A DNA stretch of 27,632 bases from Pseudomonadota bacterium. Lineage in GTDB: Bacteria > Pseudomonadota > Alphaproteobacteria > Rhizobiales > Devosiaceae. The notes under the pieces were generated by a model. The model saw only the letters and a program-made list of their open reading frames with translations, was not told the DNA's origin and made no database searches. The translations under genes and the position numbers were made by a program. Below, piece after piece: positions 7,235-15,729 of the stretch. Every line of letters begins with the position of its first letter. The first letter of the stretch is position 1. The stretch covers positions 1 through 27,632 of the forward strand of contig JAEYYP010000164.1 of assembly GCA_023428425.1 (NCBI GenBank), in the 5' to 3' direction.

Positions 7235-7263
7235 CGCTTTCTCACGCGGTGAAACCAGTTCCA

Positions 7264-7293
7264 GAGGCCGGGCGAGAGCCCGGCCTTCTGTTT
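7264..7293 (+). terminator. Rho-independent terminator of gcrA
   Basis: A perfect 8-bp stem GGCCGGGC/GCCCGGCC (7266-7273, 7278-7285) with a GAGA tetraloop is followed by TTCTGTTT. It starts about 30 bases after the gcrA stop. Confidence 0.85.
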
Positions 7294-7356
7294 GGTTCTC
7301 TTTGGCTGACGGTTTCCCGACACGCCTGGGCGGTAGCTTGCCCGGCGCTTTGCCCC

Positions 7357-8394
7357 TCACAGCACCGGCGTCACGGGCCCCGGCGCATCCTTGTGCAGCA
7401 GCCCCTCCGCCTTCAGCTCATCCCACAGCGCGTCCGGTATCTCCAGCCGATACCCCGCCATGTTGTCGCGAAACTCCGCCACGTTCGAAAACCCCGGGAT
7501 GATCGCTGTGATCGCCTCGTGCCCGAGCGGAAAGTTCAGCGCCGCGCGGATCAGCGTCGTGCCATGCTTCCTGCACAGCACCTCGATCCGCCGGGTCTTC
7601 TCGATCATCTCGGCGCTGGCCTGCGCATAGTCATACACCGCGTTCGCCACTGGCCCGGTGGCAAGAATGCCGCTGTTGAGCGGCGCCCCATCGACGATCG
7701 CCACCCCCTCCCGCTTCACCCGCGGCAGCAGCGTGTCGATCACCTCCTGGTCGAGCAGCGTGTAGCGGTTGGCGAGGAGGAAGATGTCGAAGCGGCCGTG
7801 GTTCATCAGCTCGTCGATGATCTGCCACTCGTTCACCCCCGCGCCGATGGCCCGCACGACCCCGCTGTCCCGCAACTCGGTGATGGCCCGGATGCCGCCG
7901 GCGTCCAGCGCCTGTCGCATCGTCTCCTCGTGCCGGTCCTTCTGGCTGAACCAGCCGAGATCGTGCAGGAACAGGATATCGATCCGCTCGAGCCCCAGCC
8001 GCTGAAGCGAGTTCTCGTAGCTCTTCATCACCCCGTCATAGGTGAAGTCGAACACCGGCCGGAAGGGCAGGGCCCGCGCGTCGCCGTGGCGCTGCATGGC
8101 ATAGGCCCGATCTGGCACCAGCAGCCGGCCGACCTTGGTCGAGAGCACGTACTCATCCCGCGGCTTGGCGCGCAGGAAATCACCGATCCGCCGCTCCGAG
8201 AGCCCGGAGCCGTAGAACGGCGCCGTGTCGAAGTAGCGGATGCCCGCATCCCACGCTGCCTGCAGCACCTCGCGCGCCCCGGCCTCGGTCGGTGCCCGCT
8301 TGAGGTCGCCCAGCGGCGCCCCGCCGAAGCCGATACGGCTGATCTCGACCCCGGTCGTCCCGACCGCCCGCTTGCCGATCACCGCGTCGCCCAC
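7357..8394 (-). CDS. Aldo/keto reductase (D-threo-aldose/L-fucose dehydrogenase type)
   Basis: This is a 345-residue NAD(P)-dependent oxidoreductase with an aldo/keto reductase barrel. The N-terminus has VEISRIGFGGAPLG. The catalytic Asp and Tyr lie in YFDTAPFYGSGLSERRIGDF, a catalytic Lys in VLSTKVGR, and the His-equivalent strand in IDILFLHDLG. The segments resemble the D-threo-aldose 1-dehydrogenase, L-fucose dehydrogenase and pyridoxal 4-dehydrogenase branch, which oxidises sugars or pyridoxal. The substrate cannot be chosen from sequence alone. The start is GTG 8394, overlapping the end of the thuA-like gene by 16 bases, so the two are translationally coupled. Pairing with a ThuA protein suggests sugar catabolism. 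Confidence 0.9.
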   Translation of the reverse strand: MGDAVIGKRAVGTTGVEISRIGFGGAPLGDLKRAPTEAGAREVLQAAWDAGIRYFDTAPFYGSGLSERRIGDFLRAKPRDEYVLSTKVGRLLVPDRAYAMQRHGDARALPFRPVFDFTYDGVMKSYENSLQRLGLERIDILFLHDLGWFSQKDRHEETMRQALDAGGIRAITELRDSGVVRAIGAGVNEWQIIDELMNHGRFDIFLLANRYTLLDQEVIDTLLPRVKREGVAIVDGAPLNSGILATGPVANAVYDYAQASAEMIEKTRRIEVLCRKHGTTLIRAALNFPLGHEAITAIIPGFSNVAEFRDNMAGYRLEIPDALWDELKAEGLLHKDAPGPVTPVL

Positions 8395-9014
8395 TTGAGC
8401 CCCCGGTGCAGGATGGTCTTGATCTTGGGGTTGTCGAGTTCTGCCGGTATGTGCCCGAGCGCCGTGTAGAACACCCGCGCCTTGCCATAGACCGTCTTGA
8501 ACACCACCGGGATCTGCACATTCGCCTTCCAGCTCGCGTGCTCGCCCGAAAACGTCGTCGTCGCCAGCACGTCCACCGCCGGATCGACATGCATGTAGTA
8601 CTGCTCCGATCGGTGCGGGAAGCTGCCGATCCCCTCCATGATCGGGTCATGGAAGCTCTTCGTATCGACGCGATAATCGATGATGTCGCCCGGATGCGTC
8701 GCGAACGTGCACGCGGACATGAAGCGGAACCGCGCGTTGCCCGGGAACGTCGTCGCGAGCCCGTGGTGGAATGCCGCGAGCCCCGTTCCCGCCTCGATCC
8801 CGGCGCAGAACCGGATCGTCGTCTCGCGGTCGAGCTCGCCACCGGTGATCTGCGGCACCACGAGATCATAGTCGCCCGCCTTGCCCAGCGCCTGGTAGTC
8901 GGGGGTGACGGTGACGTCGAACCCCTCCGCTCCCAGCATTTCCGCAACGATCTTCGCGCCGGCCTCGGGCTCATGCAGCTCGAGCCCGCCCCACACCACA
9001 AGGGCACGCTTCAT
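8379..9014 (-). CDS. ThuA-like domain protein
   Basis: The protein belongs to the ThuA (trehalose utilisation) family, a class I glutamine amidotransferase-like fold often found in sugar catabolic operons. Visible blocks are KRALVVWGGLELHEP, YDLVVPQITGGEL, GLAAFHHGLATTFPG, IDYRVDTKSFHDPIMEGI and the C-terminal GKARVFYTALGH. The usual catalytic Cys of amidotransferases is not apparent, as in other ThuA proteins. ATG 9014 is preferred because GGGAGG lies 6 bases before it; the ATG at 9020 abuts that motif. This gives 211 residues. The longer open frame to 9233 reads through a repeat and is not real. An inverted-repeat operator lies directly upstream. Confidence 0.9.
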   Translation of the reverse strand: MKRALVVWGGLELHEPEAGAKIVAEMLGAEGFDVTVTPDYQALGKAGDYDLVVPQITGGELDRETTIRFCAGIEAGTGLAAFHHGLATTFPGNARFRFMSACTFATHPGDIIDYRVDTKSFHDPIMEGIGSFPHRSEQYYMHVDPAVDVLATTTFSGEHASWKANVQIPVVFKTVYGKARVFYTALGHIPAELDNPKIKTILHRGLKWATR

Positions 9015-9031
9015 GGTCATCCTCCCAGTAT

Positions 9032-9051
9032 TTTGTTCGGACCTGAACAAA
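9032..9051. promoter_or_regulatory. Inverted-repeat operator before the thuA-like gene
   Basis: TTTGTTC-GGACCT-GAACAAA has perfect 7-base arms around a 6-base centre. It lies immediately upstream of the ribosome binding site of the thuA-like gene. Size, symmetry and position fit a repressor operator for the thuA-aldo/keto reductase pair. The regulator is not in the window. Confidence 0.6.
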
Positions 9052-9135
9052 TCGCAGCAGTGAAGGCAACCCCTGCAGAGGGCGGATGAATACCTCCCTC
9101 GCTTCGATCTCCGCCCCTGGCAACGCCCCCCACGT

Positions 9136-9213
9136 GTCATCCCTGCGAAAGCAGGGACCCAACTCCCAACTTGCGCTGGTGAAGACGTGGGCCCCTGCTT
9201 GCGCAGTGATGAC
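9136..9213. repeat. REP-like inverted repeat
   Basis: Arms at 9136-9161 and 9188-9213 match at 23 of 26 positions as inverted copies around a 26-base centre. The left arm begins GTCATCCCTGCGAAAGCAGG. This is the sort of dispersed element whose accidental translation gives strings like SLRKQGP or VPAFAGMT in GC-rich proteobacteria. It marks non-coding DNA in the gap between mraY and the thuA-like gene. Confidence 0.75.
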
Positions 9214-9626
9214 GGCGTTGCGGAAACAGCCAATCTTCAGAGCAACTTACAGACTTATCCCCGCTCGCTCAGCGCATGCGATTCTCCACCCGTCACCTGC
9301 AGGGCGGGCGCTCGCGACGAACGATCGGCAGGGGGCATCGAGGGCCGGGGAAGTCGTTCCCCGGCGGGCCGCGGTGCTGAGCAACCGGCCGTCGGGAGGC
9401 CGAGTTCAGCCGGACTATCGGGCAGGCTACCGGGAGATCCGACGCGACCGTTCCCTTTGCATCCCCGTCTAACCAGACCTCGATAGACCGGCGGGGCGAA
9501 AGTCTCGCTTACATTGCGGACTACCGCGCCTTGGGGCTCAGCCCCGCCGGTCCCCGCCTATCCATCAACCCGAGGCCGCAAGGCCGGCGGGGGCTTCGTC
9601 ACGTCCGTCGGAGGGAGAGATTGCGC
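9214..9626. other. Non-coding gap downstream of mraY
   Basis: Over 400 bases hold no convincing gene on either strand, no tRNA, and no recognisable remnant of murD, which usually follows mraY. One striking element is a perfect 9-bp hairpin, GCCGGGGAA-GTCG-TTCCCCGGC, at 9344-9365. A short GGGGCT/AGCCCC palindrome lies near 9534-9546. No intrinsic terminator with a T-tract was found after mraY. Confidence 0.5.
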
Positions 9627-10712
9627 TCAGCGCAGCTTCAGCGAGCTCAGGCCGATCAGCGCCAACACGAAGCTGATGATCCAGAACCGGATCACCACCT
9701 GGCTCTCGGTCCAGCCCATCATCTCGAAATGGTGGTGGATCGGCGCCATCTTGAACACGCGCTTGCCGGTCAGCTTGAAGCTCGCCACCTGCACGATCAC
9801 CGACACCGCTTCGAGCACGAACAGGCCGCCGATGATGGCCAGCACGATCTCGTGCTTGGTGGCGACCGCGATGGTGCCGAGCGCGCCGCCCAGCGCCAGC
9901 GAGCCGGTATCGCCCATGAAGATCTGCGCCGGCGGGGCGTTGAACCACAAGAAGCCGAGCCCCGCGCCGATCAGCGCGCCGCAGACCACCGAGAGTTCGG
10001 CCGTCCCCGGCACGTTGTTGAGCAGCAGGTAGTCGGCATAGGTCACCGAGCCCACGAGGTACGCGATGAGCCCAAAGCAGGCCGCCGCGACCATCACCGG
10101 CACGATGGCGAGGCCATCGAGGCCATCGGTCAGGTTCACCGAGTTGCCGGCCGCGACGATGACGAACGCCGCGAAGATGTAGAACGCGTAGCTCAGCGGC
10201 AGCCCGGCGCCCTTGAGGAAGGGGAACATCACCGAATTGGCGATATCCGGAGGCGTCAGCGACGCCAGCACATAGCCGGCGATCAGCGCCACCACGGCCT
10301 CGATCGCAAGCCGTTGCCGGCCGGAGAACCCGGCATGCGACATGCGCTTCACCTTGAGGAAGTCGTCGTAGAAGCCGATGGCGCCGAACGAAACGGTGAC
10401 GAACAGCACTACCCAGACATACCCGTTCGAAAGGTTCGACCACAGCAGGATCGAGCTGACCGATCCGGCGAGGATCATCAACCCGCCCATGGTGGGCGTA
10501 CCCTTCTTGGTCAGCAGGTGGCTCTGTGGTCCGTCCTCACGGATCGGCTGACCACGCCCCTGCCTGATCCGCAGCGACGAGATGATGTTCGGCCCGAACA
10601 GGAAGACGAAGAACAGCGCCGTGACAACTGCCCCGGCCGTGCGAAAGGTGATGTAGCGGAACACGTTGAAGGCGGCGAGGCTGTCGCCCAACTGCCCGAG
10701 GAAATACAGCAT
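9627..10712 (-). CDS. mraY: Phospho-N-acetylmuramoyl-pentapeptide-transferase
   Basis: MraY moves phospho-MurNAc-pentapeptide onto undecaprenyl phosphate to form lipid I at the inner face of the inner membrane. It is a multi-pass protein of 361 residues, the usual length. Family motifs are visible: FYDDFLKVKRMSHAG, the Asp-rich NLTDGLDGLA, FMGDTGSLALGGALG, and the His cluster MAPIHHHFEMMGW near the C-terminus. It is the last dcw gene present here: murD, ftsW, murG and murC would normally follow but are absent. It starts 24 bases after murF ends, so it is cotranscribed with it. Confidence 0.98.
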   Translation of the reverse strand: MLYFLGQLGDSLAAFNVFRYITFRTAGAVVTALFFVFLFGPNIISSLRIRQGRGQPIREDGPQSHLLTKKGTPTMGGLMILAGSVSSILLWSNLSNGYVWVVLFVTVSFGAIGFYDDFLKVKRMSHAGFSGRQRLAIEAVVALIAGYVLASLTPPDIANSVMFPFLKGAGLPLSYAFYIFAAFVIVAAGNSVNLTDGLDGLAIVPVMVAAACFGLIAYLVGSVTYADYLLLNNVPGTAELSVVCGALIGAGLGFLWFNAPPAQIFMGDTGSLALGGALGTIAVATKHEIVLAIIGGLFVLEAVSVIVQVASFKLTGKRVFKMAPIHHHFEMMGWTESQVVIRFWIISFVLALIGLSSLKLR

Positions 10713-10736
10713 CCTGTCGGTGTCCCACTCGAATAA

Positions 10737-12161
10737 TCAGGCGCTTTCGAAGCGCTCGCGCACGGCCTTGACCAGCGACGCAAGCCTGACGCCTTTCGAC
10801 CCTTTGACCATAACTGCATCGCCATAGGCAAGCGCGTCAAAGAGCGGCGCGCCGATCTCCTCGACGGTTTGCACATGGGTCACACCCGGCAGGTCGCGAT
10901 CACGGCCCGCGCGACTGGCCAGTTCCTCGGCGAGCGCCCGCATGACCGGACCGACGAGGTAGACGTGGCTCACACCCGACCGGATCACCGCATCGGCAAG
11001 CCCGGCGTGCAGCACCGGCCCCTGCGGGCCCATCTCCAGCATGTCGCCGAGCACCACCACCTTCTTGCCGTTGGGCGCCTTGGCTTGGCCGTAGAGGTCC
11101 AGCGCGGCGTTCATCGAGGCGACGTTGGCATTGTAGCTCTCGTCGACGAGCAGCAGCGGGTTCTTCTTCGGCCCGAGCTTCAGCGTCAGCCCCCTGCCCT
11201 CCGGTGCACCGAACTCGGCCAGCGCATCGAGCGCCGCCTTCGTTCCCTCGCCTGCAAGTTGCGACACCGCCAGCGCGGCCACCGCATTGGCGACCATGTG
11301 CTTTCCCGGCACGTTGAGCTTGAGATGGTAGGATTGGCCCTCGTGGCGCACGTCGGCTGCCATCTTGTCGCCGAGCTGGCTCACCCCGGCGATCCGCCAG
11401 TCGGAGTTTTCCTCGAACCCGTACGTGATGATCCGGCCGACGCCCGCTTCCCGCGCCTGTCCGAACAGGATGTGCAGGTATTCGTGGTCCGCATTGAGCA
11501 GCGCTGTGCCACCCGGCTCGAGCCCATTGAATATCTCGGCCTTGGCAAGCGCGATATCGGCCACCGAGTTGAAGAACTCCAGGTGCGCCGCCGCCACCGT
11601 GGTGATGATCGCCACATGCGGCCGCACCAGCTTCACCAGCGGCGTGATCTCGCCCGCATGGTTCATTCCTATCTCGAACACACCGAACTGCGCCTCGCGC
11701 GGCAGCCCGGCGAGCATCAGCGGCACGCCCCAGTGGTTGTTGAAGCTCTTGATCGACCAGTGCGTCTGCCCCGCCGCGGCGAGGGTGGTGCGGATGGCTT
11801 CCTTGGTGGTGGTCTTGCCGGCGCTACCGGTGACGGCGACGATCATCGCCCGGCTGCGGGCCCGCGCCGCCACCGCCATCAGTTCCAGCGCCCTCAGCGG
11901 ATCGGGCACGACGATGAGGTTTGCTCCACCATGCTTGGCGAAGTGCGCCTCGGACACAAGGGCCGCGGCAGCGCCCGCCTCCAGCGCCTTGCCGACAAAG
12001 TCGTGCCCGTCATGCGTCTCGCCCTTGATGGCGACGAACAGCGCCTCGGGCGGCACTTCCCGCGAGTCGATGGTGATGGCGGAGATCGGCCCGTCCGATA
12101 TGCCCTCGGGCCTGCCGCCGGTTGCCTTGACGATCTCGGCGACGGTCCACAATGCGGCCAT
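10737..12161 (-). CDS. murF: UDP-MurNAc-tripeptide-D-alanyl-D-alanine ligase
   Basis: MurF adds D-Ala-D-Ala to UDP-MurNAc-tripeptide in the cytosol, the last soluble peptidoglycan precursor step. The Mur ligase ATP loop VTGSAGKTTTKEAI sits at about residue 110. SFNNHWGVPL, the EIGMNHAGEI motif, the C-terminal-domain DESYNANVASM and VVLGDMLEMG are typical of MurF. Length is 474 residues. The N-terminal domain includes TIDSREVPPEALFVAIKGE, the UMP-binding part. It follows murE by only 6 bases in the dcw operon. Confidence 0.98.
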   Translation of the reverse strand: MAALWTVAEIVKATGGRPEGISDGPISAITIDSREVPPEALFVAIKGETHDGHDFVGKALEAGAAAALVSEAHFAKHGGANLIVVPDPLRALELMAVAARARSRAMIVAVTGSAGKTTTKEAIRTTLAAAGQTHWSIKSFNNHWGVPLMLAGLPREAQFGVFEIGMNHAGEITPLVKLVRPHVAIITTVAAAHLEFFNSVADIALAKAEIFNGLEPGGTALLNADHEYLHILFGQAREAGVGRIITYGFEENSDWRIAGVSQLGDKMAADVRHEGQSYHLKLNVPGKHMVANAVAALAVSQLAGEGTKAALDALAEFGAPEGRGLTLKLGPKKNPLLLVDESYNANVASMNAALDLYGQAKAPNGKKVVVLGDMLEMGPQGPVLHAGLADAVIRSGVSHVYLVGPVMRALAEELASRAGRDRDLPGVTHVQTVEEIGAPLFDALAYGDAVMVKGSKGVRLASLVKAVRERFESA

Positions 12162-12167
12162 GGCGGG

Positions 12168-13667
12168 TTATGTCCTCTTCAGCGTCTCCAGCACCACTTC
12201 GTGGTCGGAGAAATGATGCTTGGTCGTGCCGACGATCTGATAGTCCTCGTGGCCCTTGCCCGCAATGAGCAGCACATCGCCCGGCTCGAGGCCGAAGATG
12301 GCTGTTTCGATGGCCTGCCGGCGATCGCCGATCTCCCGGGCTTCGGGCACAGCAGCCATGATCTCGGCGCGAATGGTCGCCGCGTCCTCGGTACGAGGGT
12401 TGTCGTCGGTAACGATCACTGCGTCGGCCTTGAGCCCCGCGATCCCGCCCATGATCGGCCGCTTGCCCTTGTCCCGGTCGCCACCGCAACCGAAGACCAG
12501 ATGCAGGCGGTTCGCGGCGAAGGGCCGCAACGCCTCCAGCGCCGTCTCGAGCGCCACCGGCTTATGGGCATAGTCGACGAAGATCGCGGCGCCGTTGTGC
12601 TCGGCCACGAGTTCGAGCCGTCCCTTGGCGCCCTTCAGCGTCTCGAGCGCCTTGAGCGCCCGATCCGCCGGAGCGCCGGTCGAAACGGCGAGCGCCAGCG
12701 CTACCACGGCGTTGGACACCTGGAACGCGCCAGTCAGCGGCAGGTGGAAGCTGGCCGTCTCGCCGACCATCCGGCCATTGACGCGCTGGCCGTAGCCCTC
12801 GTTGACCACTTCGCTGATCTCGAAGAACGCCCCCTCGCGCCCCACCGTCAGCAACCGAGCACCCCGGTCGAGAGCCGCGAACAGGAACGGAGTGTGCTCG
12901 GCATCATCGGCGTTGATGACAGCCGAACCGCCCTCGGCGATCAGGTCCGTGAACAGCCGCAGCTTGGCGTCTCGATAAGCCGCCATGTCGGCGTGATAGT
13001 CGAGGTGGTCGCGACTGAGATTGGTGAAGGCCACCGCATCGAAGCGGATGCCGTCGACCCGGCGTTGATCGAGCCCCTGGCTCGACGCCTCCATCGCGAC
13101 ATGGTCGATCCCGTCCGCCTTCAGCGCCCCGAGGTCGCGATGCAGGGCCAGCGGATCGGAGGTCGTGAGTTCCTGCGGCCGGAGGCCCGCGCTGGTCTCG
13201 ATGCCAACGGTACCGAGGCTCGCCGCGTTGATCCCGCAGGCCGACCAAATCTGGCGCACGAACGAGACGATCGACGACTTGCCGTTGGTTCCGGTCACTG
13301 CCGCCGTCACCCGCGGCTGCGGCGCGAACTGACGGGCCGCAGCCTGCGCATAGGCGGCGCGCACGTCCTTCACTACAATAACCGGCACGCCGGGGTCGCC
13401 ATCGGGCGCCCGGTCGGTCACCATCGCCGATGCACCACGCCCGACCGCCTGCGCCGCGAAACTGTCGCCATGCACCCGAGTGCCGGGCAATGCGAAGAAC
13501 GCTTCGCCAGCGGCCACGGCACGGCTGTCGGCATTCACGCCTTCAACCTCGACTTCCGGCACGCCCCGCGCCCCGGCTCCTTTGAGCAGTTCTTTGAGCG
13601 CGAAGGGCACCTCTTCGCTTCCTTCCGGCAAGGTCTCAGCGGATCGCGGCTGGGACAAGTTCATCAT
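12168..13667 (-). CDS. murE: UDP-MurNAc-L-Ala-D-Glu meso-diaminopimelate ligase
   Basis: MurE adds the third amino acid to the peptidoglycan stem. The ATP loop reads VTGTNGKSSIVSF (the usual GKTS is GKSS here). The DNPR motif, in VTDDNPRTEDAATI, marks meso-diaminopimelate specificity. SSQGLDQRRVDGI, DHLDYHADMAAYRDAK and DYAHKPVALETAL are further family blocks. From ATG 13667 (or 13664, the next codon) the protein has about 499 residues, the usual size. The open frame extends to 13712, but that part lies inside ftsI and is not MurE-like. The start therefore overlaps the 3' end of ftsI by about 30 bases, suggesting coupled translation. Confidence 0.96.
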   Translation of the reverse strand: MMNLSQPRSAETLPEGSEEVPFALKELLKGAGARGVPEVEVEGVNADSRAVAAGEAFFALPGTRVHGDSFAAQAVGRGASAMVTDRAPDGDPGVPVIVVKDVRAAYAQAAARQFAPQPRVTAAVTGTNGKSSIVSFVRQIWSACGINAASLGTVGIETSAGLRPQELTTSDPLALHRDLGALKADGIDHVAMEASSQGLDQRRVDGIRFDAVAFTNLSRDHLDYHADMAAYRDAKLRLFTDLIAEGGSAVINADDAEHTPFLFAALDRGARLLTVGREGAFFEISEVVNEGYGQRVNGRMVGETASFHLPLTGAFQVSNAVVALALAVSTGAPADRALKALETLKGAKGRLELVAEHNGAAIFVDYAHKPVALETALEALRPFAANRLHLVFGCGGDRDKGKRPIMGGIAGLKADAVIVTDDNPRTEDAATIRAEIMAAVPEAREIGDRRQAIETAIFGLEPGDVLLIAGKGHEDYQIVGTTKHHFSDHEVVLETLKRT

Positions 13668-15354
13668 CCAACATTTGGCTGAAGTCGGGGCTGATTCCCA
13701 GCATCGGCGCAATACGCTGGATGATTCGACCGGTCACCTCGCCCGCATTCCAACCCGCGGTCGTCCCAGATTGCGCGTTTTCCCGCTGTGGCTCGTCGAT
13801 CACCACGACCATCACATAGCGCGGATCATCGAGCGGGAAACCCGAGGCGAATACGTTGAGGTTGGTCCCGCTGGCATACCGTCCCTTCACCACTTTCTCG
13901 GCGGTGCCAGTCTTGCCACCGGCGCGGTAGCCGTTGGCGTACTTGTTCATGCGTGTCCCCGAGCCACTGAGCGCATTCAGCCGCATCAGCGAGCGGATTT
14001 CCTCGCTGGTCTGCTCGGATACCACCCGGACACCGAGCCCGGCCGCCTCTGCCTCCGAACGCTTCTTCAGCGTCACCGGCATCATGATGCCGTCATTGAC
14101 GAAGCTGGCATAGGCCTGGGCCATATGCAGAGGGCTGATCGAGAGACCATGGCCGAACGACGACGTGGCAGCGACGATCTCGCTGAACTTCTCCGGCACC
14201 TTCGGCATGCGCATCTCGGGCAGTTCGAACGGGATGACCTTGTCGAAGCCAAGCCTGGTCAGGAAGGCGCGGAACTCGTCCTTGCCCATGGCCTGCATGA
14301 TCTTGATGGTGCCGATGTTGGACGAGTACTTGTAGACCTCCGGTACCGACAGCACGCGGTGTTTGCCGTGGAAATCGTCGATGGTGAAGCGACCGAACCG
14401 CACCCCGAACCGGGCGTCGAAGCTGTCGGTCATCCTTACCTGGCCCGAGTCGAGCGCCCCAGCCAGGGTCACCGTCTTCATCGTCGAGCCCAACTCGTAG
14501 ATGCCCGAGGTGATGCGGTTGAAGCGCTGGTTCTTCAGCCCGCGATACTCCGCATTGATCGAACCCGGATCGTTCGGGTCGTAGTCGGGCAGCGACACAA
14601 GACCGATGACCTCGCCGGTCCTGACATCGACCGTCACAGCAGAAGCGGCGATGGCCTGGTAGCGGATGAGCGAGTCCGCCAGTTGCTCGTACATTGCGTG
14701 CTGGACCCGCAGGTCGAGCGAAAGGCTGACGGGGGTGAGCGCCTGGTCACGGGCGATGCCCAGCTCCTGCAAGAGGGCCAGGTCCTCGTCGTCCATGTGC
14801 TTCTCGATGCCCATGGTGCCCTGGTTGTCGATATTCACCCCGCCCAGCACATGCGACGCCTCGCGACCCGAAGGGTAGAAGCGCTTGGACTCGGTGACGA
14901 AGTCGAGACCGGGGATGCCCAACTGGAAGATCCGCTCCTCGATGGCCGGCGTCAGTTCGCGCTTCACCCACACGAAGCCCTTGTCGCCCGTCAGCTTGTT
15001 GCGCAGCCAATCCTCGTTGAGTTCCGGCAGCACGGTGCGGAGCTTGGTGACCGCTTCCTCGACATCGACGATCCGCCGTGGCTCGGCAAACAGCGACGGC
15101 ACGCGGATATCGACCGCCATCTCCAGCCCGTTGCGATCGAGCAGTGGTGGCCGTGTTGCCGTGATGACGTCACGGGCCACACCTTCGATCGTGGCATCGT
15201 TGACGGTCGCCCCGAGCTGGATCAGCCTCCCTGCCACCGCCGCGAAGACGAGGAACAGTGCCGCAATGACCCAGCGGATGCGCGCTTTGGTCAGGTTGCC
15301 ACGAGAGACCCGGCCGCCATCGAGCAGAATCGAAGCTTCGGAGATCAGCGCCAT
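13636..15354 (-). CDS. ftsI: Septal peptidoglycan transpeptidase FtsI (PBP3)
   Basis: FtsI is the class B penicillin-binding protein that cross-links peptidoglycan at the division septum. A short cytosolic N-terminus leads into one membrane span (residues about 27-46, IRWVIAALFLVFAAVAGRLI). A periplasmic pedestal domain begins with RPPLLDRNGLEMA. The transpeptidase domain has all three motifs: S290-T-M-K293 with the catalytic serine, S344-S-N346, and K481-T-G. At 572 residues it is typical for the alphaproteobacterial form. It abuts ftsL and overlaps murE, consistent with a tightly packed dcw operon. Confidence 0.97.
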   Translation of the reverse strand: MALISEASILLDGGRVSRGNLTKARIRWVIAALFLVFAAVAGRLIQLGATVNDATIEGVARDVITATRPPLLDRNGLEMAVDIRVPSLFAEPRRIVDVEEAVTKLRTVLPELNEDWLRNKLTGDKGFVWVKRELTPAIEERIFQLGIPGLDFVTESKRFYPSGREASHVLGGVNIDNQGTMGIEKHMDDEDLALLQELGIARDQALTPVSLSLDLRVQHAMYEQLADSLIRYQAIAASAVTVDVRTGEVIGLVSLPDYDPNDPGSINAEYRGLKNQRFNRITSGIYELGSTMKTVTLAGALDSGQVRMTDSFDARFGVRFGRFTIDDFHGKHRVLSVPEVYKYSSNIGTIKIMQAMGKDEFRAFLTRLGFDKVIPFELPEMRMPKVPEKFSEIVAATSSFGHGLSISPLHMAQAYASFVNDGIMMPVTLKKRSEAEAAGLGVRVVSEQTSEEIRSLMRLNALSGSGTRMNKYANGYRAGGKTGTAEKVVKGRYASGTNLNVFASGFPLDDPRYVMVVVIDEPQRENAQSGTTAGWNAGEVTGRIIQRIAPMLGISPDFSQMLDDELVPAAIR

Positions 15355-15729
15355 CTAGTTGGCCTCGATCAGTTGTTCGATGGGGTCGATGCCCGCATCG
15401 AGGGAGTTGAGCAGGTCGTCGAGCGCAGCGGTGTCCGGCGCCGCGGGGCGCATCGGCAGCGCGCCCATCAGGCCGAACTGCTCCTGCTGGGTTGGCACGA
15501 GGTTCAGCGTTGCCTGGTGGCGCGCCACGATCGGCGCGACATGCGCAGGCTGGTTCAGATAGGACCAGTCGGCCTGCAGGAGGCTCAGTTCGCCCTTCTG
15601 CCGATCGATCTTGCGCTCGATCGCCGCCTTCTCGCTGGCAATGTCCTCCACGGAGTATTTCAGCGCATAGACGCCGACGAGGCCGGCAATGCTGGTGAAA
15701 ACCATGATGGCGTTGATGGTCTTGATCAT
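15355..15729 (-). CDS. ftsL: Cell division protein FtsL (candidate)
   Basis: This is a small 124-residue protein placed exactly where FtsL is encoded, between rsmH and ftsI. It has one N-terminal membrane span (about residues 5-24, TINAIMVFTSIAGLVGVYAL). A predicted coiled-coil helix follows (SEKAAIERKIDRQKGELSLL, about 32-52), then a Leu/Tyr-rich segment with DWSYLNQPAHV. FtsL sequences diverge strongly, but this span-coil-short tail layout is diagnostic in this context. It would join FtsB and FtsQ in activating FtsW-FtsI. It overlaps rsmH by 4 bases and abuts ftsI. Confidence 0.85.
   Translation of the reverse strand: MIKTINAIMVFTSIAGLVGVYALKYSVEDIASEKAAIERKIDRQKGELSLLQADWSYLNQPAHVAPIVARHQATLNLVPTQQEQFGLMGALPMRPAAPDTAALDDLLNSLDAGIDPIEQLIEAN

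Noticed and set aside
9015..9233. N-terminal extension of the thuA-like gene
   Set aside because: The extension reads through the repeat (VPAFAGMT-type string) and the operator. GGGAGG supports ATG 9014.
9250..9262. Possible DnaA box (TTATCCCCG)
   Set aside because: It departs from TTATCCACA at key positions, stands alone, and no origin-type context is present.
9086..9472. Plus-strand open frame of 128 codons in the mraY-thuA gap
   Set aside because: Its first part is an accidental translation of the REP-like repeat (SLRKQGP-type string). It has no ribosome binding site and no recognisable domain.
10869..13682. Very long plus-strand open frame (937 codons) opposite murF-murE
   Set aside because: It is antisense to two clear Mur ligases. 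Long shadow frames are common at high GC, and its composition (Arg, His, Asp-rich) is not protein-like.
12904..13712. GKSS in place of GKTS in the MurE ATP loop as a defect
   Set aside because: Ser for Thr is a mild change at this place, and all other MurE motifs, including DNPR, are intact.
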